The translations under genes were made by a program, and so were the position numbers. DNA of 64,000 nucleotides from Lethocerus indicus (lineage: Eukaryota; Arthropoda; Insecta; Hemiptera; Belostomatidae), in the NCBI GenBank assembly GCA_019843655.1, contig JACDQD010000004.1:32561872-32625871 (forward strand), written 5' to 3'. Positions within the stretch are counted from its first letter, which is position 1. Each line of letters starts with the position of its first letter. Below the pieces are notes generated by a model that made no database searches, was not told the origin of the DNA, and saw only the letters and a list, made by a program, of their open reading frames with translations. Below are positions 41,663 to 54,104 of this stretch, in pieces.

Positions 41663-41749
41663 GAGCGTGTCCAGGCGAAGGATCCCCCGGCGCACTACTT
41701 GAACAAGTTGAGGACCTATCTGGATCCGAAAGCGTCCAGGAGTTCGAGA
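41663..41749 (+). CDS. Frl: Frl exon a: GTPase-binding region, first visible exon
   Basis: Codes 29 residues beginning [16 protein letters not shown] and ending KASRSSR. It enters in phase 0 after a tttctgttctag acceptor and leaves in phase 0 at gtaagt. It matches the segment that follows CDQ in Drosophila Frl and human FMNL1, so at least one exon carrying the KKWE.ICDQ block must lie upstream; I could not find it. There is no in-frame start codon that would make this a first exon. Confidence 0.93.
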
Positions 41750-44700
41750 GTAAGTTTTATTTCTTCCTGTTCTTCTTGCCCCCCATATTTATTAAATTAC
41801 CTCCCAGCAATCTGCCCTAACAAGACGGTTCCGGTTCGGGAAATTAGTTTGTATAAAACCGGCCGGACTTTAAACTACATTGGAGAAGAAATAACTTGTC
41901 CACACCGGGGAAACATTCCTTGAAAAGTTCACTTCAATTACTATTATTATTACTACTTTCCCTTTTTCAGAATTTTCACTTTTAACTCGACCTTCTAAAA
42001 AGCCTGGGAGAAAACATTTTACAATACAATAAGGGTTCGATTATTATGCTTTTTCTGTAAACAAATAGTTAATATTCTAGATTTACCACTGTTTTTTTAT
42101 TTACACTAAGAATAAAATCGTAAATATCGTCATATGTCTCCTCACGACATTTTATACTTTTTATTTCAATTTTACCGATAAATAGATTATTATTGATAAA
42201 TTTTCATGTAAATTGCAACCCGCATGGATCGTATTTATTTGTAACCAGTTTAAAAATTTCAACAATATCGCCCGAATCCGAGTTATAACTGAACTGAATA
42301 TTAACATAATTTTTGTGCATAGTCTCCACCCGCTTATATGACCTGTTTGAAAATGGCCAGTTATGATATTTCAAACCCTCACAAAAATGGATTATCTTCA
42401 AATATTGTAATAAATTTATTCTAAACGCATATTCGCCAATGGACTAATCTTCCAAATTAAACGATGTATCTCCTTTCCAGTACATTTGTAGTATAGGATA
42501 AATGTATCCAACACGGTTTTGTTGACCGTGATCAGGATATATTAGATTTAAGTGGGAGGAAAATATTTACAGGGTACAACGATCCAATGTTATCCCCTCC
42601 TGCGATTTCCCTTTCACCGCCGCGCTCGTCAACGGATCGTTATTTACGTAACGCGGTTAACAGTTTTCGTGAAAATTGTCCGAATCCCCGTTTTGACAAA
42701 GTGCCCGGGGAAGACACAAATTGCCAACTTGGTCATTATGCAACGTCTCGACCTCGAGCTGCAAAGTTGCAAGCTATTAAAAAGTGTTCACCGGGCGGTC
42801 CCCCCCCCCCCGTTGTCCGGTTACGCAACTTTAGTACTTTCATACTTCGGTCATGTCGACATCAAAACTGCGATGTTGAGCGGAAATTGGTGTACGACAG
42901 AAAATTGTGTCGGTTCCTGTTAATACTGATAACAGATTGGGCTATACTTGTGGGGCATCCCCTCCGCACCGTCGCTACTGAAGATGGCGAACGGCCGAAA
43001 CCGGTTTAGTAAAGAACAAACCGAGAAAACGATTTATATTCCACGATTGACGTCCGTGTAAATAACGTTCCGCTGTCGAAACAATGATGATGACAATTGG
43101 GACAAAACCTAATATGTTTAACAAGCCGTTTGACACGCTCGTTCGATTTTGTCCCAGCCTGTAAGAGACGTTAGCATTTCAATGATGTTTGGCGGGATTC
43201 CCTCAACGTTTATTGAACTTACGTCATCACGGCTTCTATACTAACTGAGAATTAATTTTACGTAATCAATTAGGGGGATTGGCGGTTGTAAACTAGTGAC
43301 GTACGTCGGCCAGCGTTAAAACATCCTATCGGCACTATCGCTGTATTGTTCTCAGCTGGGTTTCAGTGTACAATATCACTGGTGGAATTCTACCGACCGT
43401 GGCGAGAAACCGAACAACAGAACAGGAGACAGTTGAGAAAAAAAATTGATATTAACTGGCGAATTGCGCAAGTGATGACTAACAGTAGAATGCAGTCAAA
43501 AGTCCTTCAAACAATCCTTAAATGCTCCCAGGTATGTTTCAAATCATACCGTTCACCGCGGCCTCAACATACCGACAGTTGACGAGTTTATACAATACCG
43601 TTTCCTGAAGTTCATAATCGAAGTCATAATTTGCTCTTTCCAACACTCTCCCCTATCCTTCATCCCCACCCTCCACAGGCCTATAGATCTCGGACTGTAA
43701 CAAAGATGAGTATAATTACACCCTTACAGTAAATGCGGAAGTCAAAATATATTTGTCTCTATAATTTTTCTTATATCGTGACAGTTACACAATATCTGGG
43801 GCTTGCAGTCGTTCGCATAAGAACGGGTCGTATTTATGTAACACGGGCGTACTCGTTTTCGGGCTCGATTATTATTTTTTCTCAAAGGTTACCGCAGTCA
43901 GCGAAGCATTGAGGGCGGCGAGAGCCCCTCGTGCTTCACGATGAACGGAACAGTAATCGTACCCGGGGACTGGAACTTAAAGTTGCGAAATCTTCGCTTC
44001 AAGTCTCGTTTGTGCCGAACCCCCGTTCTCGGTCCGAAATCCGAGGCCGGAATAAAAGTAAATGTCGGCTGTCCCAATAACTCTTAGCTGAATTTTTAGG
44101 AGGGATATCGTTTTCGGTTTTGTGATAGTTAAAAAAAATATTTATCTGCACCAACTCTTTGTGCATCCAGAGTCTTTGATGCTTTATAAAATCCCATTCC
44201 ATTCCTGTCTTGATCCTCTTCCTAATTCACTCCTGGAAGCCCTCTCCTTCATCCCGTGTCTTAAACGCCACTGGTCCATAGTACCATCCACTGGGTGGTT
44301 TGTTTTATCGCGACAATCAAAGACAGTAATAAACATACCGCCATTGTATCCGTTGTATCCCAATTATCATCCACAACTGTAATGTTGATTAAAATTATAA
44401 ACACTATAAAATATTTAAAACCTTTCTTGCCCTCTATCCAACTGTTTGTTATCCGTTCCGAAAATGTTGATTTTGTTATCGACCGAGTGTGTGGAATGTT
44501 TTTAAACTTTTTTCTCTCATTTTCATTCCCGTCCTGGCGTCTTGTAGAGACAGAAAAGGAAAAATCTAAATTAGGGGCCCACCAAAGTGAGGAAGGAGGG
44601 CCAACAACAACATATTGTGGACCTCGCGCTATTACACTTAATTACTGTTAATGTCCGTTTAACGGGTCCATTATTAGAGACGGGTTTCTAACGGGTTTCG

Positions 44701-47700
44701 TCATCGCGACCCACATTGAACAATTACCGAAAACCTTATTCGCCTTCCCGACTTTGTAAGCCAATTAATGCAGGCGCCCTTTTCTAAATGTGTGAGAGGC
44801 TTGCCACCCTCATAAAACGCAAACAACATATTAAAAGTGTTTTAAAAATTTTTCTATGTTGGTCTTTCTATGAAAAGTTTTTTAAAAATATAAAAATTCT
44901 TCTCATAGATTCGTACATTGCCATAAACTCGTGACCAGGTCCCGCCCTTAAAACCATAATTATGTAAACTTTAATTGTATACCTACTGTTAGGACGTAAC
45001 TAATTTTATGTGGTCCATGCCTTATATTATAATTGCTTATATTTCTGCACACTTTCGGTCAGGGTTACAAAATTAGGTTTGAAGTTTTTTTCTATCTGCC
45101 CTTTTGGACCGGATTTTGATTCGAAACTGATTTAGTTAATACATTCTGAGATCACACTTCAGGACCTTCGAGGCAATCGCCTGTTCTTCATTGAATACTG
45201 TCTATTTTCGAAGGTGCTTACTCCGAACAAAAAAATTAACAGTTACCCTTTAAATCTGTACTCTGGTATTTCGCCGAGCCCGAAGGCCGAAGAAAGTGAA
45301 AACTAAAAAGTTTTTTAAATTTTGTGCATTCGCCTAATCGCAGTTCCGAATTTTCAGTCGAGATCGTTTTACGGATAACGGTCTCATCGTGCTTCTGATG
45401 GTTAATTATACTTGGAAGCGACGATAGAGCCGGCTCATAATCGTGGAGGTCACGAAAGCCGTAAACTTTATTTGATCCGGCGCGTGTACATTTCGTAAAT
45501 TGGATTTTTGTCCAAAGCGCAGTAACATCTGGGATGGGTTGGAGGGGGTTGTCACTCCACGAATGAGTTATTGTTTTTTTTAGAACACAGTGACACGTCA
45601 CTAGATAGTCCCAAGGGGTCTGTATTGAACGCGTACTCAAACCAAACATTAATTTAACATAATTTAGCTTAATTTAATTAAACTAATTACCGCAATTAGT
45701 ACTAAATTGCTCTTAATTATTTCGACGACATATTTATAACTCCAGTATTTTAGATTAACGATAGTTGCGTTCTTTTAGTTTGAAATATTTATAGACTTTG
45801 GGAGGTTTGGGGATATTAAAAATGCCAGTTCAGCGAAGGAAGGTCTGAACAAAAGCTTTCATGTGTCCTTTACGCGGATCGTGTACTAAATTTACAGGAA
45901 TAAATTAATAAATGCGCCTAAAAATTGAATATTATGTAGAATTTGTTTGCTCGATTCTTTTCATATTGCCTGCGTGATATTTAATTCAGCGCTAGCGGCA
46001 AGTTTTATGATATTCTATGCTTCATACTTCATATGTTCGTCTCATTATCGTATTCAACTTTAAAGGCTTTAGAGGATGTTCGCTCTCTTCGGCATATCTG
46101 GGTTCCCATTACGCGGAAATAGACCGCGTAGTTAACAGCGGCTGCGTAAATGCCGTAATTTTCCGGTTTGTGTATATCGCGGATGAAGCGCTTAACCTAC
46201 TAAAGCCTCGAGTTATACGGGAGAGAAAACGGTGAGCTATTAAAATATTAATCTGAAAAACATCAACGGAGTTTTATTTCTTTTTATATGCACGACAAAC
46301 CAGTCGTTTGCCCGTCTTGAGACAAGAAATACAAGTAAAAATATTGTCAATAATTAACAATATTTTAGGACATAATGTATTGGTTGAAATCATAGTTGAA
46401 ATGAAAAATTATAAGTTCTGATTCCCGAAAATATTTACCGCTGGTAATTAGTTTCGTCCAGTGTACACCGTAATTTCATCCCTGCAATTTTGTTAGACCA
46501 GGTCTTCAGTAGCACTGCGAATAAATTTGGCACATGTGACGCAGCACGTGGGGCAGCATCCCTTACATGTACTTTACACTGCCGTCGTTCTTAGGGAGCG
46601 AATCGGTCAAGTAACTGTTACTTAATAACATTAAGTAACATTTTAATAACACTTGTACCTGAGGAAGACGTAAGGACAAACTAGATGATAGTGGACCGTA
46701 GAGAGTTCTTTTTATATTGACGTTTCTAACATTGAATTTTGAATTCAGTATTCGAATACAGTATTTTCATACTCTGTCGCCTATAGATAATGTATTGTCG
46801 GGAATGTGGATAGTATGAAAGTTGAGGTTGAGGGGATAGGACAAGCTTGTATTAAGTTTTAGTAGTTTAATACTTCTAGACGGCTGTGTTGGGTTACAGT
46901 TCTGTCTTATTTTATATTTTAGAACAAAAAATGTCATCGGTGTCTCTCGATAGACCGGTTGTTGCCGTCTGTGATATGTAGTGTCTCCAGAATAGGCAGG
47001 TTCAAAGACCTCCTCCCCCCCTCCAACACTGCTGAAGAGGAATGAGACAGCTCACGCCCGATAAATTATCTAAGCGTCGGATGAGATCATCCGATTGTGT
47101 CCATTGTGGAGTTGGTCCCTCCTCCTTCTCCTCATCCTCATCCTCATCCTTTTGTCTCCCCGACGGCTCGCGCTCAGTTCGGTGCACTTAACACACTTCG
47201 ATCGGCTGTCGAATTCAAATTCCGGATTCGGGACAATGGTACGGCTTGAAGTACAGTATCCCGATTCATGCATTACACACGCGCCATCAACATGCCTCAA
47301 CTCGCTAATTTGGGTCACTAATTTTAACTGCGAAGAAATCCCAATAATAAGAATTCGCCTGAAAACGCAGTGCTTGGGTAATTCCTATGGCGAGCCATTG
47401 AGTCAATATTACCTGGCAGTCAGAGAGGAATTGTTTCTTATAAGAGAATCTGTTTCCTTGAGTGAAACATCGAACGTTGTGTTCGTAGATTGACCGTAGA
47501 CTTATCGGGGGTGGAAACCCCTGTTGTGGCGGGGTGGATGAGTAAGGGGGCTGCAGTTGTTATTGATGACTCTCTCTCTCTCTCTGTCCATTCCATCGGA
47601 AAGTCTCCCCCATTCCAGGTATTGACCTGCACCGGGGGCATTACGGCGTTTCGCCGTTTCATTGTTCGGCCAACTCGGGCGATTTGTCAAAAAAATGACG

Positions 47701-50700
47701 ATTTTCCATTACCCCAAGTAAATTACTGAATGGCCGCTAAGTTTATATTACCTTAATCACAAAGTACGACACTTTCCATGTAATGTACTAGAACCGGTAT
47801 TGGCTAATGCTGTAAAATGCATTGAAATGTTATCGATCAATTAAAAACATTGCAAACTGTTTAAGACGACAAGTCAGATTGGGTATTTAGGATGATGAAG
47901 CTATTGATTTCACAATTTTTAATTATATAACACTAATATGTTTTTCGAAATGTTACAATATTCTGAAAGAAAAACATCGTAACAACGGGGGGTCAATTAA
48001 AATTAAAAAATGTTTCAACGATGTCCGTGACCGAATGAACAACGTCGGACAGATATATACGACAATGATTGATTGGAGGAAAAAAAAATCAAATTGCGAC
48101 CAAAAACGGCCCAAAATTCTGCCTCTTTTCATGTTAAGAGGTCTTCAGAAGTTTTGATTAATTAAAGTTCAATACAACATAAATTTATTTATATATTTTT
48201 TGTGTTACAATTGTATATAAATGTAAATTATAATAATTCATTATTGATATTATAATAATTATCTGTAGATAGAACGTATTTCATAATTGCAATATAAATT
48301 CAAGAATTTTTGCAGTGGAACTTGTTTTTTTTTTAGAGAGTAGGCGGTTTTACGGTATTATCAGCCGAATGATATACTGCGTTCTTTTTTCTGTTTGACA
48401 CACTAAAACGTCGTGAGTTATCAACGGTTATAATTATAATAATTACGGTTCACGATCGATTATTAGGAGGAGAACCGTCGCTTTGAATAACCGATAGGGT
48501 TTCCCAATCCTTTTTGTCTGGCTAACTAGGATGAAGAAAATATTACTTCTATTTTATATTTTTTTTTTTTTGGCAAAACGTTTCATATTATCGCTAGCTC
48601 CTTGTCACCCAGTTTTTTGGAAGTGTTACAATATTCTGAAAAAAAAAACATTGATGGGGGGCCACAGTAACAACGTTTCAACAATGCTACCGTGTCAACA
48701 ATGTTTCTTTCAAGAATTTTGAATTTTTTAGATAAAAAATGATATTTAGAAACTTTACTTACACAAAGTAAGAATGTATATATGTATAAATGTCAGAAGT
48801 TATGATCTAAAAATGATTTTTGTCACTAATTCGCACAGGACCTTCTTACTACATTACTTTAATGTTACGTTGTGAAAATTGCAATTTTTTTTACAATACC
48901 TTTTAGTTACCCCCTTTATTTTGTTAGTACCTGCTATGTGTCAGATTTAAGAGGTCGCAAATCGATCCCACAGGATTTTGGTTGTATAGCGTGATCTTTC
49001 CCAATTAGCCCGCCCCCCGCCCCCCAATTGCTAATACAAGGTTGGAATTTCTTTCTGAAGATCCCCACGTCTGACCTCCGTTCATTTTATTTGACCTTTC
49101 CCCTGTCGGATTCAATGCCGGATCCAGATTTTTTTTTCTACGAGATTCCCAGAAACCAATTTCACCTCCATTCAATCAGCCCGAAATCTCAGAGATCGCG
49201 ATCTCGATTTTTGACTCTACAATTGTATTTTTAATCGAACAGTTCGTCATCTCGTGTGCGGGTGAATTTTTTTTTAATTTGAGCTTTTCTAAACCCTTTT
49301 CTCTGTTAAAATCCTTTATATAAGTAATATTAAACCGAATGTCTGGTTCATAATTATAATGAAATGTATTGGGTTGGCAACTAAGTAATTGCGGAATTCA
49401 CCAACAAGTGGCGTTGTACATATTTTTTAAGCACGTCAATATCTTTGCCCAGATAAACCGTAGATGGTTCCGAATGCACGTATAAGATACATTCGGCTTC
49501 TCTGTAATGTCCCTTGTCGAACTATGGCGATCCGAATCAATAATGGCCTTTATTCGGTCATCATCGACCTCCACTGGACGTCCAGAGCGCTCCTCATCTT
49601 TTAATGAAAAATCCCCCGACCGGAATTTCGCGAACCGGTACTGACAATGCCGTTCAATTAAGGCTTCATCACCGTTTATACACACACACACACACAATTC
49701 AACTGGTCAATGTACTTTTGATACCGAATGTTTCAGAAAGGACCAAATAATAATATATCAAAGAATCTTATCTGTGCAAAGATGTTGACGTACTTAAAAA
49801 TATGTACAACGCCACTTGTCTGTGAATTCCGCAATTACTTAGTTGTCAACCCCAATAGATACTATACTATGAAACATTCCCAACAAAGATCTATTTGTTA
49901 TATTTCCGTGTTTTCTTTGTTCCTTTCCTTCCACTCTACGAAGTCTTGCAGGATATCCATCTGCCAATTAAGCACAGTACACCGCCTGCTTGAGTTCAGG
50001 AAGCTTCTCATTGTTGTCTTGAAACGCCTCAATTTTAGATTCCTAATTATTCTTATAAAAAGAAGAAAAATAATGATAACTTCTACTTTTATTGTTTGCA
50101 AATTGCGCAAGCGGGCGAACCGGGCGGGTAAAAGTGAGAGTGGAGAAAGAACCGGGTGTGACGCAACCGATAGAACCGGGAAGAAAGTGAGCAGCGTGTC
50201 GTGTCACGTGACCGAGTTCCCACAGGCACGGGCTTGATCTTTGGATTTGATTCACAACTTCATCGCCCAGCCATACCTACAATAAAGTACCGAATACGAG
50301 GACTTACTTTTTTAAGCCCCCTATTATATGATAACCCGATCGAGATATGAATTATGACGTATTAACTTCGAGTAAGTTGACTTAAGTTGGTATTTTAGAT
50401 GCATTATGCAATTCCACCAGTAGAAATAGGATAGTAGGAGAGTTGAAATGCACGAATTTTGTCACTTAATGACAAATAGACATTTTTGTTCTCGTAGTTA
50501 ATGTGACCTGGAAAAAAACACTTGGCGCTGGATATTTTAGGTGGATTATCCTACCGCGATAATTCAAGTTCTGGTCGAGGAAACCTTCGCTCGTTAAGTA
50601 TATAAGTAATTAACTAGTCTTCACTGTTATCAGGCTAAAAACATTTTCAAATAGTTCTCCGGCGGCTTGATTCTATTCTTAACCCATGTTATTTATGTGA

Positions 50701-53700
50701 AAAAATAAATTCGTAAGAGGAATATTTGTTATGTAACTCTTTAGTGTATTACTGTAACACCCTTTTTTTTAAAGTTTACGGTTAACCGCATGTACCGATA
50801 CTTGAACCGAGCTGTTACGACTCGGCCGTGTTTTCATTTCACGGAATTAATATGCACGTATCCTGCATTTTAATTTTAAATAGGGCCAAAACACTCTGTC
50901 ATGAGAGTCTTGCACTATTACGTTGTTGTGGTAATGCAAGCTGAACGGGAGTTGTTGGTATTGGAAGTGAGGAGGACCCCACTCCGTTTCAGCAGCAGCT
51001 GCAGCAGCTATTAGAAATCTCTGGAGAATCTTTTTTAGGAATGGTTATAAACATACTCGCGTCCCCCACTCCCCTTTCCCCTGAGTATTATTTTTGCACT
51101 CGAGTTTTCGTCGACTTAGTGTGAAATTTTGGACGTAACTATTGTGCTTTATACTGCCTGTATTCTTCAGGACTTGAACTATCGGAACCTCTGTTGGCGG
51201 GGGGGTTGACCCCCGCCGTTCAGGGATATTTATTTCCTGTGTTTGTAAATCACACTAGCGGGCTCCATTGGACGGGTGTTTGCCCTTACCTTCTGTAAAC
51301 CCCTCGGGTGTCGTCCGCTTCCGACGTTTCGGAACTCTTACCGTCGCTACGACGAGGAAGTGGTTTATAAATACGGGAAAAACCCGGAACAGCAGCGGGA
51401 TTTTTCCCACAACATTACGCGATCCTACCGGAAGTCGCTTGAGTGACATTACTTGCTTCTTGTGTAGACGACAAAGCCGTACGACAAGTCTCTATACCGA
51501 CTATGATCCTTGTCTAACATCACATCCCTCGTAGAAAGCTGTTGGAGGAAACGGAGGATTAAAATTCAATTGCCAAATAATTCACAAGTTACTCTCAGAA
51601 GAGCTACTTATTTTCCTGAAAAGGTCCCAACTGCCTATTGAAAATTAAAACTTGCAATACACGTACAAGACTCAAACTTAAAGGAACGAAACGACGTTAC
51701 AAATTGCTACATGGGCTCGTCGACAACATATCACAACTACTTACGAACCGATTAATAATTTACAATTGTATTTTGAAGCCGAATTACAAAATTCAATCAC
51801 GGAAATCCATAATACTTTATAGCCATTTCCATTTGAAAGTCCCATACTTTCATGAACTAGCTGCTATCCGTATATAAATCCTTCCATTCGAAACTATCCC
51901 ATTACTCCAATACTTGTGGATTATCCGTCAGAAGTATATTTGTGTTATCAAATCGAATTAAATATAATTCAAAAAATTGTGGTCCGGAAATTTCAATCTT
52001 ATTATTATTCAACTTATTGATTGTTATTCAACTCCCAAGGAAAAACGGAATATATTCTATAACGACTGCAGATATTATATCTGTTCGTTTCTGGATATTT
52101 TATCTTGCAATTCCAGCGTAGGATAAGCAACTAATAATTAATAACGTGTGCGTTATGCAATTTGGCTGGGAACCATCCTGTATGCGGTTTCCCTTTTAAT
52201 AAGTCGCACTGATAGAGGCTGCCCATTTAGCAACAGGAAAGGCCCACTTTATGCGGTGGGCCCCCCCGTAATAAATAATAATCTACTAATAAATAACCCC
52301 GTGCGAAGGGATGATTAAGATGACTCTCACTGGGATCGCAAGACGAAAAAGTAGATTTGTTCCAAAAAGTTCCTAAAAATAATAATCGCACACTTTCGAA
52401 AATTGTAAAAAGATATACAGTCAACTATGAGACGAAAAGTGTAGTTTATTGGTACAATTAGCGCCCTATTGTCTCGATCAAACTATAACCGAAATATTAA
52501 ATTAATCATTTAGTTTTTGAGAAATCATCAAATTCAGCTTCAAAATATAGGGTCATAATTCAGGTATATATACAGTTAAATCATCGGCACATAATGATTG
52601 TTCAGTACATATAATTATAAAATTTAACCGTAGTTTTCTCGATCTTCTGCCTCCTCTCGGCGTATGGCCTTTTGCTAGACCGGTTTCAGCACGCGGCTAC
52701 TGAAGATGGCGAGCGGCAGAAACCGGTCTATCGGAAAGACCAAACCACCGATAGGAGACCGGAGACCGGATAACAGGTATTTTAAACTGCGAAGAGCGTA
52801 GGCCGAAGAAACTAAATGGAGAGAGAAAAAAAACTGTGGCATAATAATTAGGCCTAATCGAATGGGCGCACGTGATACCGCCGCGTTTGTGTGTTCTGTA
52901 TAATGCTCTCCTAACGGGAGCACGATACGCGTTTTTTAATTAATGAAAAATGAAGGAAACGACCCCGGCCATTAGAGCCCCTCCGCCCGGTCATTACTGC
53001 GGCCGAAATGACTTTTCCGCCGGGCTTCTGCCCCTATTAGTATTTTCTTTTGCCGAGAATAGTTTTCTCAGAACAGATTCTTCCAACGCTCAGTTAGTCA
53101 GTTACCTTTTGCGTGTCTGCCGTCCAATATTACTGTTACCGAATCACCTTGAACTTAACAGCAGAGGTTCAGAAAATGTAAACAGTTTTGGAAAGTCGAC
53201 CCGTCGGCTTATTACCTTATTGGAAAGGCGAGAATTCTCCTCCTTACCGGTTATTTTGGTGCATATATTACGGCCGACCCGGTTAACCTGTGTTTACATT
53301 TTTTACAATCTGTTTTTTTGAATTTTTTTTACTACTATTTTGTTTGGTCGCAGTAACTGTAAATAGTCTGGTAATGAAGTACGCACGATAAAGGACGTTA
53401 AAAATGGTTTTATTCAAAATTTTATTTTTATTTACTAGATCAACTGATGCTTTACTTATAAAAAAAGTATGTTTACGACTTCAAGTCCACGTGAACCTTT
53501 ACAGCGGTGATTACTGTATTGTATCGTAAGCATTATCAGTTCATTGTGCCCTATTTTAGGTCGGAAACTTTTTACGTTTAAAAATATTGATTATTAAAAT
53601 GACTTTTGTTTGCAGAAAAGAAAAATTGTCGGAGATGCGACGTCGACTCAAGTCCTCAGGGATTTGGAAATCTCTTTGCGAACCAATCACATAGAGTAAG

Positions 53701-54041
53701 TAACAATAATTACATGCATTTTCAACATTTAGAATTACAAATTTTCACCCCTTCAGTTATTCGAAATAGTTTCCCATCACTGTATAATTCCTCAGTGGCC
53801 ACAAACGCATGTAACGGCTGTGTGTAAACTCGTCCAGGTTTTGTTTTACATCGGAACCGAACTGCGCGGACGTAAATGAGCTCGAAGTGTACGCTGTCCG
53901 TGTAACCATTATCGTGACCATAAATCTTTACGTTTGGGAACTGTACCAAATTCCCACCGGAATCATCTTGCTTTTGTCCGTTACCTAATCGGTACTTCGA
54001 ATCTCCTGTACGTTGTAAATTAGTTTTCCTTGCATTCGAAA

Positions 54042-54104
<63 letters not shown>

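Larger units (their letters stand above)
41750..53615 (+). other. Frl: 11.9-kb Frl intron
   Basis: Starts gtaagt and ends tttgcag. Holds jockey fragments (43.4, 44.1, 51.6 kb), hairpin repeats (42.97 and 52.63 kb), the local repeat pair (47.94 and 48.60 kb), the mariner at 49.37 kb and the repeat at 51.3 kb. No nested gene recognised; the 123-140 codon frames at 42.55-43.0, 45.2-45.6, 47.1-47.5, 49.7-50.2 and 52.95-53.3 kb show no domain. Confidence 0.8.

Noticed and set aside
47095..47493. 132-codon frame with an apparent hydrophobic leader
   Set aside because: The Leu/Ile run comes from the TCCTCA repeat, and the rest has no domain or conservation signal that I can see.
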